Position numbers and translations under genes: made by a program. From Ceratotherium simum simum (lineage: Eukaryota; Chordata; Mammalia; Perissodactyla; Rhinocerotidae), in the NCBI RefSeq assembly GCF_000283155.1, contig NW_004454173.1, positions 6,302,546-6,366,545 on the forward strand: 64,000 bases of DNA, read 5' to 3'. A model generated the notes under the pieces. That model worked only from the letters and a program-made list of their open reading frames with translations. It was not told where the DNA came from and made no database searches. This document shows, piece by piece, positions 22,446 through 32,550 of this stretch; the first letter of the stretch is position 1, and the number at the start of each line of letters is the position of its first letter.

Positions 22446-23269
22446 CCTAATCTGTCTCCTATTATGTTGTATTATAAAGGGGACTAGCATAAGGAATACT
22501 TTAGGACCACAGTGCTGTAAAAATAATTGCATATACTTATTCAATCTGTCTCTTACTCTTCCTCATACATGCCTATTCTATTAATGTCTGTCCTGGAGTG
22601 GGTAGATAGGGTGGAAACACTCCTTGGCTGGTTGGCATGGAAACTAACCCCGGAGCATGCTGGGAGCATGCAGGCAGTCCTTGGACCCAGCTGTGTGGCA
22701 GGTGTGACAACACCCCTCCCCCTGAAAAAATCACTGTGGAACTAAGGAATGTCTAATTTGACTAGAACTAGAATAATAGAAATATAATTGAGTTGTAAAT
22801 ATGCTATTATTCCTTCTCTTCAAAAAAAGCAGTAAAATACCCATCACAAGAGGGACTTTAAATCGGTCTTTCTTGGCACATCACAATCTGCCTTATGAAA
22901 TTATTCATTTAAAGAAACACTAACCAGGGCCTACTATCTACTGTGATGGATGCTTTCAGTGATGTCTGCTCATCCTATACCAGGACCCTTCCTCTGGGAA
23001 CTTCCTCTCCCTCCTGAGTGCTGAATCACAAGCAGCCATGTTTGTACTGTGAGCCACCCTGACTGGGTTAGAACTGAACACCCGATTCAGACAGACAGTC
23101 AGATTCTCTCTCCCTGGAATTGGGAATTGGAAATGATTATTTTTTAAAAAATTATTTAACAGATGTCTATTGAGCAGCTTCTGAGGTCTGCAATTTTAGC
23201 CTGGGAAAGAGATGGGGTGGAACAAACGTGGGTTTGCTACTGTTCTTGAAGAGCTGTGAAAAAATAGGT
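22446..23269. other. Unassigned DNA
   Basis: A 72-codon ORF at 22527-22745 has no domain. 22935-23130 (GCAGCCATGTTTGTACTGTG, 'ctctccctggaattgggaattgg') may be a decayed LTR or DNA-transposon piece, not named. Confidence 0.35.
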
Positions 23270-23392
23270 AGCAGAAGGCGAAATGTCTAGAACTGAGTTC
23301 AAATCCTGCCTCCCACATGGACCAGCTGTGTGGCCCTGCACAAGCTCTAGCACTTCCCTGAGCCTTCATTTCCTTATCTTTAAATTAGCTTT
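23270..23392 (+). mobile_element. MIR SINE, 5'/core part
   Basis: Blocks 'gagttcaaatcctgcctccc', 'accagctgtgtggccctgcacaagc' and 'cctgagccttcatttccttatctttaaat' are sense MIR. Its right end is cut by the T-rich tail of the next L1. Confidence 0.75.
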
Positions 23393-23712
23393 TTTTTTGG
23401 CAGTCTTTTTCTCCCCCAGTTTTGAGATGTAGTTGATATATAACATTGTGTAAGTTTAAGATATCTAGTGTGTTGATTTGATACATGTATAGATTATAAA
23501 AAGATTACCACCATAGTGTTAGCTGACACTTCCATCCCATCACATAATTACCATTTCTTCTTTGTGGTGAGAACATTTAAGACCTACTCTTTTAGCAATA
23601 TTTGAATATATGATACAGTATATCAGCTATAATTACCATGCTGTAATTAGATCCCCAGAACTTGTAAATCTTATAACTGGAAGTTTTTACTCTTTGACCA
23701 ATATCTACCCAT
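23393..23712 (-). mobile_element. L1M 3' UTR, 5'-truncated
   Basis: T-run then 'gatgtagttgatatataacattgtgtaagtttaag', 'gtgttgatttgatacatg', 'aagattaccaccatagtgttagctgacacttccatcccatcac', 'ttgtggtgagaacatttaag', 'cagaacttgtaaatcttataactgg'. This is antisense L1M 3' UTR. It inserted into the MIR on its left. Confidence 0.85.
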
Positions 23713-24059
23713 AGAAATGATGATTTTAATACAGTCTGGACTATTTGTTTAACTGTACCATTCCCAGAAAGTGTGCCAAAGATTAGTGTGGTGTGTTTTA
23801 CTGTTAATTGTGTACAAAGATTATCTCTCTCACTAATTTGTGAACTTGTCGGTAGTGAGAATTTAGTTTCATTCATCTGAATTCATCTGAACCCACCAGA
23901 TTGTGATCTTTGACATACTAAGCAAGAGCTATGAGAGCTGTGAACCATCTTGGGAGTTTGATCATTTCTCCTGGAAAATTGAGGGCTCAGGTTACACAGA
24001 AAAGTCACAAGAGTTGTGAAGAAATGGAATTTAAGTGAGGGTGGTGTTTAGCAATTACA

Positions 24060-24560
24060 TTAGTCAGGATCCTGGCAGGAAACAGTTGGCACACTTATTG
24101 CATAATTTGAGGATTTAATAAAGGGACTATTTACAAAGGGCAAAGTGTAGGGAAACCACAGGGAGAGTGTAATGCCCCGTAGGTAGTGGCTGTTGTTACC
24201 ACTCCCATGCCCAAAAGGGGAAGGGCAGGGGTGGTTCTGGGAAGCAGGAGAAGAAGAGCAAGCAAGAGCATTAGGAGAGAGAGGAAAAGCGCGAGAGCTC
24301 AGTGGAGATGGAAACATTGAGCAGAAGCATGAAGCCAGCCTGGGTAAGTCCACAGGCAGGGAACTAGGAGAATAAATGCCTCCTGACCTCACTCTCTCAT
24401 GTCCTCCTCCCCGTTAATCTTTCTGTAGTTCCCCATTGGCCCAACCCAACTGGAAGCCAAAGGACAAGAGAGCCAATTGATGCCACCCATGCAATTCAGC
24501 CTCCTGGGCGATGGGCAGAGTGGAGAAAGGCGAGGGGTGGATGGGGGAGCAAAAGAGAGA
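24060..24560 (-). mobile_element. Interspersed repeat, probable LTR (family not named)
   Basis: Recognisable multi-copy blocks: 'caggatcctggcaggaaacagttggcacac', 'gaggatttaataaagggactatttacaaagg', 'gggaaaccacagggagag', 'cccattggcccaacccaactggaagccaaaggacaagagagcc', 'cagcctcctgggcgatgggcagagtgg'. The same family seems to occur around 40805-41700. Orientation is tentative. ORFs on both strands (24060-24662) are accidental. Confidence 0.45.
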
Positions 24561-24679
24561 TCTGCAGCTCAGTGACTTCCCTTCCACCCACCCTGAATCA
24601 GGCTCGCATCTCCTCCTGTGTAGGCATTTGCCAAAACAGGACCTCTTACCAGGTCTGATCATGTGACTCCTCAGCTGTC

Positions 24680-25080
24680 TCTGTCCTGATCTGGGCTAAT
24701 CCCCCTGACACTTGCACCTTGGACCCCTACACTAAACTGCTTCCCTCTTTATATTTGTAGGTACCATATACTGCCAAGAATGCCCTTTGCAGCCCTTGAC
24801 TACCTGTCAAACTTCTGTTCAGCTTTCATAAAGTTTGCTTTCTCTGCAGTTTTCTGTCCCATCCTGGGAGAGTTAGGCACTTTCTTTACCGTCCTTCCGG
24901 ATCATCCTCCACCTTCCTGTGGTCACATATGTCGCAGAATGCTGTTAACACTGGTTCATGGCTCTCCCTCTGCTCTGGGCCCTTGAGAATTCCTGTGTCT
25001 GTTGCACTCCATTTGGTATCCTTAGCACTTACCATAGCGCCTGGCATAGACTTGATGCTCAGTAAATGCTTGATAAGTGA
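24680..25080 (+). mobile_element. L2 LINE 3' part
   Basis: Sense L2 order: 'actaaactgcttccctctttat', 'tgccaagaatgccctttgcagccc', then 'ttggtatccttagcacttaccatagcgcctggcatagac' and the end 'gctcagtaaatgcttgataagtgaac'. ORFs at 24780-25177 are decayed read-through. Confidence 0.65.
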
Positions 25081-25089
25081 ACAGTTTTC

Positions 25090-25710
25090 CTGCTTTCAAT
25101 TACGCCTGTCTCCCATTCGCCTTCCACGTTTCCACACACCCTCCAGGGTAATCATTCAAAACACAAACCCATTGTGATCCTCTCATTTCTAGACCTCTCC
25201 AGTGGCTTCCCACTGAGCATAGAATGACGCGCAAACTCTCCAACCTGTCTACATTTCAGTGTCATCCACCACTCCTCCCTGGCTCCCTTCCTACATCCTC
25301 ATCCCCATTCTAAGTCTTGTGAAACTGCATAGAGCTCCCTAACAAGCCATACTTTCCCATATTTTGTCACATTTGCATCTGTTCCTCCTTCTGCCTGGAA
25401 TGCCTCCTCCACTTTCCAACACTCTCTTGCCTCCCCACCCCCAACACCCAGCCAGTATAGTTGGAAAAGTCATATTTTTTAAGACTGACGAACATGGCAT
25501 ATCCTCTGTGAAATTTTCCTTTAAACCTCTCCCTTGCAATGCAACCAAGTTAGGTACTTTTTTTTACCTCTATGAAATTCCTCACACATTGTGTTGAAAT
25601 GATTTGTTTACTTATGTGTCATATTGTCTTTCTTATTTCCAGAATCTAACACAAAGCCTGACACATACTGAACGACTAATAATTGTGTCTTGAATGAATA
25701 TATGAACAAA
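25090..25710 (+). mobile_element. L2 LINE 3' part
   Basis: A second, tandem L2 3' segment: 'gtaatcattcaaaacacaaacccattgtgatcctc', 'ccagtggcttcccactgagcatagaatg', 'ttctgcctggaatgcctcctcc', 'ctctgtgaaattttcctttaaacctc', 'cagaatctaacacaaagcctgacacatactgaacgactaat' and 'tgaatgaatatatgaac'. Non-coding now. Confidence 0.75.
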
Positions 25711-25859
25711 GGAATAAATCAATCAAACCTGACTCCTAGGTCCCCTGGACCATGCAGAGAACAACTGTCCCCATTCCTCTTAGGTGATTTCTATACAACA
25801 TGTAAGTCCTGCTTGTCTGTGGCATTCGGGGGTAGACCAAGTCATGGGGACGTGACCAG

Positions 25860-26195
25860 TCGAATGCAAGTAGAAGTGTAGGAAACTAGAGAGCAGTGTC
25901 CTTAAAGGGAAAGGCAGGGCTCTTCTTCATTCCTTTCTCCTTTCCTCTGGCTCTCTTGGGACTATGTGGGCTACAGCACGAATAGCCATCTTGGAGCATG
26001 AGTTGGAAGTCACATGCCCACATGCTGAGAATGGTGGGGGGAGCCCAGTCTCTGATGATTGTGGAGCTGCCATATCAGCCCTAGACGATCTGTGAAGACT
26101 TTACATGAGAGAGAAATTAAATTCTATGTTGTTTAAGCCATTATTACTTTGGAGTTTCTGCCATTTGCAACCAAACCAAATCCTAATTAATACAT
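25860..26195 (+). mobile_element. LTR 3' part, MaLR-like
   Basis: Ends with the characteristic 'gattgtggagctgccatatcagccctagacgatc', 'catgagagagaaattaaattc', TATGTTGTTTAAGCCATTAT, 'ggagtttctgccatttgcaaccaaaccaaatcctaattaatac'. The AATAAA is decayed to AATTAAA. The left edge is uncertain. Confidence 0.6.
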
Positions 26196-27118
26196 TTACT
26201 AAATCATTTCTACTGGCTGAACCAGAGTCAGATGTCATGAAAAAAATTTGGTAAATCATGTCTTACTTTTCTGTACCTACTGTTCTTGCTTCAGTTTTCT
26301 TTTGAGACTTTTCAAATCGGCTTTCAGAGAGGCATAGTAAAGGGCCTAAATTTAGATAAGCAAGGACATCCCCCTTTCTTTGTAAACAGACTATGCCTTA
26401 CTCAGTTTCAGAATTTCATCTTACTGTACCAGCCGACTTTTAGTTCACAGCATCTATACCCCAGCATCACAGAAATACTCAACAGACATAGGTCTGTGCT
26501 GCCAAAGAGTATGTTATTTTGCTTTCAGTGGAAGATGCTACCTCTGTTGTCAGGGGAGAGACTAAGTGACGTTTGCTTATTTTTCTCAGTGATATTTACT
26601 ACTTCTTTAAATCAGTGCCTGAAGCTGCCTCTCAGCACCTCTTGATCTGGCTCCTAGGATATATGCATTCACTGCATCGTAGCCTCTTGTTCTTGCTTTT
26701 CAGTATTATTTAAAAAATTTTTCTGTCTTGGTTCACTTCTCAGCTGGCAGACGATGGGCAGCAGCTCAGGAAAAGAGAATCATTATCCACCCCATCTGGC
26801 CAAGTTCAGCCTACTGTGTGGATTGAGATTTTTGTATTAGAAAAAAAGCTGAGGAGATTTTTGATTAGATGGATTTTTCGGGGAGTTTTCCATGAGGAAT
26901 CAGCAGCCTGTGGTTATGTTCTGCACCTATTAAAAGATGGAGTTGTAAAACTGATGTGTATGTAATCTCCTCTCAGGTTTCCACGGCAACAGTGGCAGCA
27001 ATTCAGTGAGTAGCTTTTCTATTTCTCCTTCAAGACCTTCAGGCTGTAAAATTGTTTCAGAAAAAAAAAAAAAACCATTCTTCCTTTAAAATATAATTTG
27101 TACACTTAGATTCATTCT
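26196..27118. other. Unassigned DNA
   Basis: A 119-codon plus-strand ORF at 26286-26645 has no domain and no start or splice context I can defend. An A-run of about 14 lies at 27061-27074. No repeat named. Confidence 0.4.
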
Positions 27119-27121
27119 AAT

Positions 27122-27174
27122 GAGACTAGGAATATTCCCAAGATGGTTATGAGGCTAGGAATATTCCCAAGATG
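27122..27174. repeat. Short tandem duplication, period 29 bp
   Basis: Two copies of a 24-mer containing CTAGGAATATTCCCAAGATG, at 27122-27145 and 27151-27174, differ at one base (GAGA versus GAGG). Looks like a recent replication-slippage event. Confidence 0.9.
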
Positions 27175-27175
27175 T

Positions 27176-27385
27176 GAGTCCAATAAGCAAATGGCTCTGC
27201 TACTAACAAGCTGTGTGACCTTGGGCAAGTCAATTACCCTCTGTAAGCCTAGATTTCCTCATCTACAAAATATGAACAAAAATACATCTACACTACAAGG
27301 TTGTGGGAGGACTAAATAAAAGGATGTATACGAACTGTTTAGCACAAACCGTGACTTACGGTAACTGTTGGTCATTATCCTGAAT
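27176..27385 (+). mobile_element. MIR SINE
   Basis: Sense MIR: 'ctctgctactaacaagctgtgtgaccttgggcaagtcaattaccctctgtaagcc', 'ttcctcatctacaaaatatg', 'acaaggttgtgggaggactaaat', 'gaactgtttagcacaaac'. Good preservation of the core. Confidence 0.85.
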
Positions 27386-27479
27386 GAACGTTTTAGCCAA
27401 CTGCGATCTGATGTGAGGTTGTAAGGTTTCAGTGTGAACATAATCAACACGGTCCGTCAATATCAGGATTCATAGAGAT

Positions 27480-28195
27480 GTCTCTTCTGTCAGCCTGATA
27501 TCAGTGATTTGGGTTTTCTCTCTTTTTTCTTACTAGGGGTTTACCTATGTCTTTATATTTAAAGTGTACCATTTGTAAACAGCATTTTGTTTTTTATCCC
27601 GTAAGATAAGCTCTGTCTTAATTGGAGCGTTTAGTCTATTTACATTTAATATAATTATTGATAGGGTTGGGTATAAGTCATTTGTTTTGTGTTTGTCCCG
27701 TCTGCTCTTTCTTTATGCCTTTTTTCCTGCATTATTTTGGATTAATAAAATATTATTCAGTACTGCATTATATCTTCTCGATTAGATTTTTAACTACAAC
27801 ATTTTGTATTCTTATTTTTTCAGTGGTTGCTGTAGGGATTACAGTGTTCACCTTATTCCATTTACCTTCCATCTCCTCTTTGTGCTATTGATGTTGTACA
27901 TTTAGCTTCTACATGTTACATTGTTACAATGTAACAATTACATTGTTACTATTTTGGCTTTACGTAGTCAATTATCTTCTAAAAATTTAATTAAAAATAG
28001 TCTTTATGCTTAGGTACATATTTACCATCTTTGGTGTGTTATATTACTTCCTGTAAATCTGGTATCGTTCCCCTTCACCCTGAGTAACTTATTTTAGCAT
28101 TTCTTATAGTGTGGGTTTGCTAGCAACATATTCTCTCATTTATCTGGAAATGTCTTCATTTTACCTTCATTTCTGAAGAACATTTCCGTTGGACA
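27480..28195 (-). mobile_element. Old L1 (or HAL1) fragment, inter-ORF/ORF1 region, left part
   Basis: Antisense of L1 inter-ORF spacer and ORF1 3' region: on the plus strand 'tctatttacatttaatataattattgatagggttggg', 'cagtggttgctgtagggattacag', 'agcatttcttatagtgtgggtttgctagcaac', 'ctggaaatgtcttcattttacc', 'gttggacatataattccagc'. Interrupted by the ERE at 28212 and resumes at 28443. Minus-strand frames are broken. Confidence 0.7.
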
Positions 28196-28442
28196 TATAA
28201 TTCCAGCTTGAGGGCCGGCCCCGTGGCTTAGCGGTTAAGTGTGCGCGCTCTGCTGCTGGCGGCCCGGGTTTGGATCCTGGGCGCACACCGACGTGCCGCT
28301 TCTCCGGCCATGCTGAGGCCACGTCTCACATACAGCAACTAGAAGGATGTGCAACTATGACATACAACTATCTACTGGGGCTTTGGGGGAAAAATAAATA
28401 AAATTAAAAAAAAAAAAAAGAATTTCTATAATTCCAGCTTGA
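28196..28442 (+). mobile_element. ERE SINE (short type) with perfect 16-bp TSD
   Basis: The element proper is 28212-28426: head GGGCCGGCCCCGTGGCTTAG, 'gcggttaagtg' A-box area, 'cgggtttggatcctgg' B-box area, 'catgctgaggccacgtctcacatacagcaactagaagg', 'gaaaaataaataaaattaaa' and poly-A. The 16-mer TATAATTCCAGCTTGA is at 28196-28211 and 28427-28442, a textbook L1-mediated TSD. Young relative to its L1 host. Confidence 0.97.
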
Positions 28443-28925
28443 CAGGGTTTTTTGAAAGCCCTTGAAAGTTTTATTCTTTGGGCTTACACTGTTTCTGAGT
28501 CAGTAGTCATTCGTAATATTGCTCCTCTGAATGCCATATGTTTTTTTTCCTCTGGCTGCTTTTATCTTTGGGCTTCAGCAGGTTGATGATGATGTGCCTT
28601 GTTTTGGTTTTCTTTATATTTATCTGCTTGAGGTCCACTAAGCTGATTAGATCTGTTGAGTGATGTTTGTGATTCAATTTGGAATATTTTGACCAATATT
28701 TGGTTAAGTATTTTTGCATGCTTTATTCAGTCTTTCCTATCCTTCTGGAGCTTCAAGTACACCTGTGTTAGCTTGCTACTGGCTCATGAGTCATTCAGGT
28801 TCTACTCATTTCTTAAAACTTTATTCTCTTTGTGCTTCAGTTTGGATAAATTCTATTGATTTTTCTTCTAGTGTACTGAAAATTTCTTGTTGATGGTGTA
28901 ATATGCTTTAATCCTGTCAGATGAA
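28443..28925 (-). mobile_element. Old L1 (or HAL1) fragment, ORF1 region, right part
   Basis: Continuation across the ERE: 'ttttcctctggctgcttttatctttgggcttcagcaggttgatgatgatgtgcc', 'tttatctgcttgaggtccactaagctgattag', 'ggagcttcaagtacacctgtgttagc', 'gataaattctattgatttttcttctag'. It is antisense to the L1 ORF1 RNA-binding region. ORF1 is not intact (stops on minus). Confidence 0.7.
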
Positions 28926-30045
28926 TATTTTTAGTCAGCTTTACAGAGATACAATTAACATACAATAAAATTCATCAATTTTAAGTGCACAATTCTGTGA
29001 GTTTTGACAAATATATACAAACATGTAGCCATTACCACAATGAAAATATGGAACATTTCTATCACCGCAAAATGTTCTCTCCTCTCCCTTTGCGGTCAAT
29101 TCCCTCCTACCACCCCCAGCTCCTGGTAACTACTGACCTGTTCATGTCACTATAGTTTTGCCTTTAAAAAAAAAAAATCATATAAATGGAATTACGCAGA
29201 AGAGTCTTTTGTGTTTGGCTTCTTTCACTCAGCATAATGCACTTGGGATGCATCTACGTTCTGGTGTATGTCATCAGTCATAGCTGAGTAATATGTGAGT
29301 ATAGGTGTATGCACAAGCCACAGTTTATCCCTGCACCAGTTAATGGGTATTTGCTCTCCAGTTGGGTCCCTATTATTTCCTCCTGGCTAGAGAACAGAAG
29401 TCATTGTCAGTTTTTTTTTTGTTTATTTGTTTTTTTTAATAAGAGCCATTATATTGGGTATGTGGTAGCATTTCATTGTGGTTTTTAGTTTTAGTTTTAG
29501 TTTGCATTTCCCCGATGACTAATGATATTGAACATCTACTCATATGCTTGTTTGTCATTCTTGTGTTATCTTTACTGAAGTGCGTGTTCAAATCTTTTGC
29601 CTGTTTTTAAAATTCTTGAATTGTAAGATTTCTTTATAGATTCTAAATAGAAGGGCTTTTATCAGGTATATGTTTTGCAAGTATTTTCTCTCAGTCTTTG
29701 GTGTGACTTTTCAATTTCTTACTAGTGATTTTCAAAGAGAAAAATATGTAAAGTTTGATGAAGTTTAAGTTATGAAGTTTTTATAATTCATGCTTTTTGT
29801 GTCCTTAGAACTCTGCCTAAATCAAAGTCAAAAATTTTTTCTCCTGTGTTTTCTTCTAGATGTTTTGTAGATTGAATTATTATGCTTACATCTATGATCC
29901 ATTTCAAGTTAATTTTTCTATATCATGTGAGATAAGCATCAAAGTTTATTTTTTCAATATGGATATCAATTGTACTGGTCAATTGTTAAAAAGACTATCC
30001 TTACCCTTTTGAATTATATTGGCCTTTTGTCAAATGTCAGAATAA
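28926..30045 (-). mobile_element. Old L1 (L1M) 3' end: ORF2 C-terminal part and 3' UTR
   Basis: The 3' end is at ~28930 on the plus strand ('tttacagagatacaattaacatacaataaaattcatc'), then 'ggcttctttcactcagcataatgc', 'cagttgggtccctatt', 'gtttgcatttccccgatgactaatgatattgaacatc', 'tctttatagattctaaatagaagggcttttatcagg' and 'ctatccttacccttttgaattatattggcc'. This is antisense to ORF2 and has an internal deletion around 29380-29440, where a T-rich tract lies. Separate from the ORF1-region fragment on its left. Confidence 0.85.
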
Positions 30046-30105
30046 CTCATTTTCCTCTTCACTCTCTCATGTCTGCCTGCCTCTCTTTCTCCCAACCCTT
30101 GCTTC

Positions 30106-30166
30106 TCTCCATCCATCCCTCCATCCATCCATTCATCCACTCATTCATCCATCTACCTACCTATTC
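30106..30166. repeat. (CATC/CCAT)n tetranucleotide microsatellite
   Basis: Runs of CATC/CATT units (ccatccatccctccatccat, attcatccactcattcatcc) ending in CTAC variants. Imperfect. The local ORF 29970-30245 encodes the HPSI repeat and is not a gene. Confidence 0.92.
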
Positions 30167-30867
30167 CCTTCTTGGTCCAGAAAAACTTTATATTCATATC
30201 AGAACACTCAACTCTCATAGACAGAAAACCTTAGCCTTGTTATAGTTCCATAACCAGTAGAGGGAATATAACTTGTGACTTCTAATTTCTATCATGTGTT
30301 AAAAAAAGTTCCAGAGAATTTTGCTGGGATGGTTGCTTAAGCCCCAAAGTGATAGTTTACCCAATAAGATTCATCAAGAAAAAAAATTTTTTTTAAATGA
30401 AAATATCAGGCTGTGACTTAGGCAAATAGATGAAAGTTAAGACTATTTTTTATTTAACGCAAAATAATGCGAATTGAATTTAGACGTATGGAGTGATCTG
30501 AGGTGGGAAAATCCATATGAAACCCATAGAGTTTCAGAATTACCTTTTGAAAAAGTATTCCTTCTGAAGCAGTTTGAAAAATTGGTATGAAAATCTTTTT
30601 GACAATTTAAAGAATCATCATTAGAAAAAAATATTGCTGTATTTCACAAGCATTCAGCATTTCATGGTGCTTTACTGCCCTTAATTACAGTATTAGACAG
30701 TATCAACTTTAAATATCAAAAGGGGAGGAGGAAAGAAACCATCTGGAGTTTGTTTCTGTTAGAGGCAAGATTGTTAGTTGTACTTTTGCTAAATTTTTAT
30801 TGCTCATGCAAAGATTTTCTAAGATAATTATACTACTGTAATATTGTATATAACTTTATTTGTCGAG
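30167..30867. other. Unassigned AT-rich DNA
   Basis: AT-rich with stops in all frames. Includes the A8/T8 inverted tract at ~30380-30396. No repeat named. Confidence 0.45.
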
Positions 30868-31000
30868 AGATTTATAGTTTGAAAACACTTTCATACTCAT
30901 TATGTTATTTGATCCTCATAACATTCATTCATTTGACAAATATTTATTGTGTCTGTACTGCATTGGGCACCAAAGATACAGTGGTGAAAGAGATGGTTTT
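30868..31000 (-). mobile_element. L2 LINE 3' terminus (antisense), with MIR/L2-like edge
   Basis: 'aacattcattcatttgacaaatatttattgtgtctgtactgcattgggcaccaaagatacagtggtgaaagag' (30920-30992) is antisense to the L2 end. The left piece 'cactttcatactcattatgttatttgatcctcataac' is MIR- or L2-like. Confidence 0.65.
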
Positions 31001-31009
31001 AAATTTTAT

Positions 31010-31914
31010 TTGTTTGCTGATGTTCCCAAATTTATATCTCCCTTGAACTTCTGAGTCAGTATATCTAACTTATTCAACATTTCCACTTGGATTTCTAATA
31101 GTATCTCAAAATTAACTAGTACATCTAAAACCAAACTCCTCATCGCTCCTTCCACCCTTCTTATGTTAAACTTCTCCTCCCCTAAGCTCCCCCTCTCTGT
31201 TCCAGTTGTACAGGTAAAAACCTGGGAGACATTCTTGATTCCTCTCTCTCCCCACACACCCCACATTTAATCTGTCAGGAAATCCCGTAGCCTCTACCTT
31301 AAAAATATATCTGGAATCGAAGCTCTTCTCACCAACGCTGTTGCTACCATCCATTCAAAGCACCTTCATCTCTTATCTGGATCATTGCTATAACCTGCAC
31401 AGGTCACGTTGCTTCCAGTCAAGCCCTTCGATCTGTTCTCCACACAGCTGCCATAGTGAACCTCATCAAACCAAAGTCACTCCTTCACCGTGAACTAGCC
31501 CATCTTCCTGTCTCACTCAGAAGAAAACCACAGGTCCTTACCATGAGTTACATGTCGTCCCATGAACTGGGCTCCCCTTCCACCTCCTCCCTCTGTGCCC
31601 CTCCCTCACTTTGCTCCAGCCACACTGCCCTTGCTGTTCTTGGAACCGCCAAGCAGGGCTCCTGCCCTAGAGCTCACACCTTCTGGAATGCACAGCTCCA
31701 GGTAGCTTTAGGTCTTGCTCCTTTCCTTTCTCCAGGTCTCTGTTAAAATGTGATCTACTCAGACAGGCCTCCCCTGGCTACCTGTATAAACTGCGGCCCC
31801 CTAATGATCTATTTTATTCCTTTACCCGACTTGATTCTTATTCAAAGCACCTATTACCACTGGACATGTTATAAGTTCTTTGCTTATTTGTTCAAGGCCC
31901 AACTTCTCTCTTAG
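31010..31914 (+). mobile_element. L2 LINE, RT C-terminal region to 3' UTR, left of ERE
   Basis: Sense L2: 'ccaaatttatatctcccttgaac', 'atttccacttggatttctaatag', 'aaaacctgggagacattcttgattcctctctctccccacacacccc', 'atctctta[tc]ctggatcattgc', 'cttcctgtctcactc', 'tgctccagccacactgcccttgctg'. In active L2 this encodes the RT thumb/C-terminus (LGVxLDSSLS...). The 96-codon ORF at 31456-31746 is a surviving piece of that frame; several stops and frameshifts elsewhere. Confidence 0.8.
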
Positions 31915-32132
31915 AAAATAGGGTCTTGGGCCAGCCCTGGTTGCCTAGTGGTTAAATCCTGTGCACTTCACTTCAGTGGCCCGGGTTCAGTTCCCGACGT
32001 GCGGACCTACACCACTTGTCAGTGGCCATGCTGCAGCAGAGACTTACGTACAAAAAGAGGAAGATTGGCAACAGATGTTAGCTCAGGGTGAATCTTCCTC
32101 AGTGAACAAAAAAAGAAAGAAAAGAGCGTCTT
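31915..32132 (+). mobile_element. ERE SINE (tailed type) inserted in L2, degenerate TSD
   Basis: Element ~31928-32119: head GGGCCAGCCCTGG, 'cctagtggttaaatcc', 'cccgggttcagttcc' B-box area, then 'aagaggaagattggcaacagatgttagctcaggg' and an A/G-rich tail. Flanking 13-mers AAAATAGGGTCTT and AAAAGAGCGTCTT (two mismatches) at 31915-31927 and 32120-32132. It splits an L2. Confidence 0.92.
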
Positions 32133-32225
32133 AGGCTCCTTACTTTACTGATGCATCCCTGGCGCACTGAGCAGTGTCTGGCACCCAGAAGCCACTAAAC
32201 AATATTTATTGAATGAATCAACAAA
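32133..32225 (+). mobile_element. L2 LINE 3' terminus, right of ERE
   Basis: Completes the split L2: 'tactgatgcatccctggcgcactgagcagtgtctggcacccagaag' and 'aaacaatatttattgaatgaatcaa'. The L2 reads through once the ERE and one TSD copy are removed. Confidence 0.8.
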
Positions 32226-32234
32226 GACAAAAGG

Positions 32235-32405
32235 TCCTTACCTCATAATCCTTATCTTCTGATGGGGGGAGATGCAATAAACAAAAAAGCAGAGTTTGGG
32301 GAACGAATTGGAACTGGGTGATGTGACAGAAGGTGGCTATGCGGTTGGAGGGAGATATCTCTCTGAGGAGGTGACATTTAAACCAGGGCTTGAATAACAG
32401 AAAGA
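32235..32405 (-). mobile_element. L2 LINE 3' UTR fragment, antisense
   Basis: 'aaggtccttacctcataatccttatcttctgatggggggagatgcaataaac' and 'ctctgaggaggtgacatttaaaccagggcttgaataac' are antisense L2. Directly opposed to the L2 on its left. Confidence 0.6.
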
Positions 32406-32424
32406 AGCCACCCTTGGAGCAGAC

Positions 32425-32550
32425 TCATTATTTTTTCACTTTATGACTCTGGAAACTGAGGCTAAGAGAGACTATGTGCCTCTTTGCATCTGTTGAATGG
32501 TAGAGGTGAGTTTATAATCCCAAACTCTGCCCAATTTGTTGTCCTTTCTT
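32425..32550 (-). mobile_element. MIR SINE fragment
   Basis: Antisense MIR: 'tcactttatgactctggaaactgaggctaagagagac', 'gttgaatggtagaggtgagtttataatccc'. Confidence 0.6.

Noticed and set aside
28212..28300. Possible tRNA gene (A- and B-box-like words)
   Set aside because: It is the tRNA-Ser-derived head of an ERE SINE, with A-rich tail and TSD; no cloverleaf is maintained. The same applies to the other EREs.
30106..30166. Regular short units as a CRISPR-like array
   Set aside because: 4-bp CATC/CATT microsatellite without spacers.
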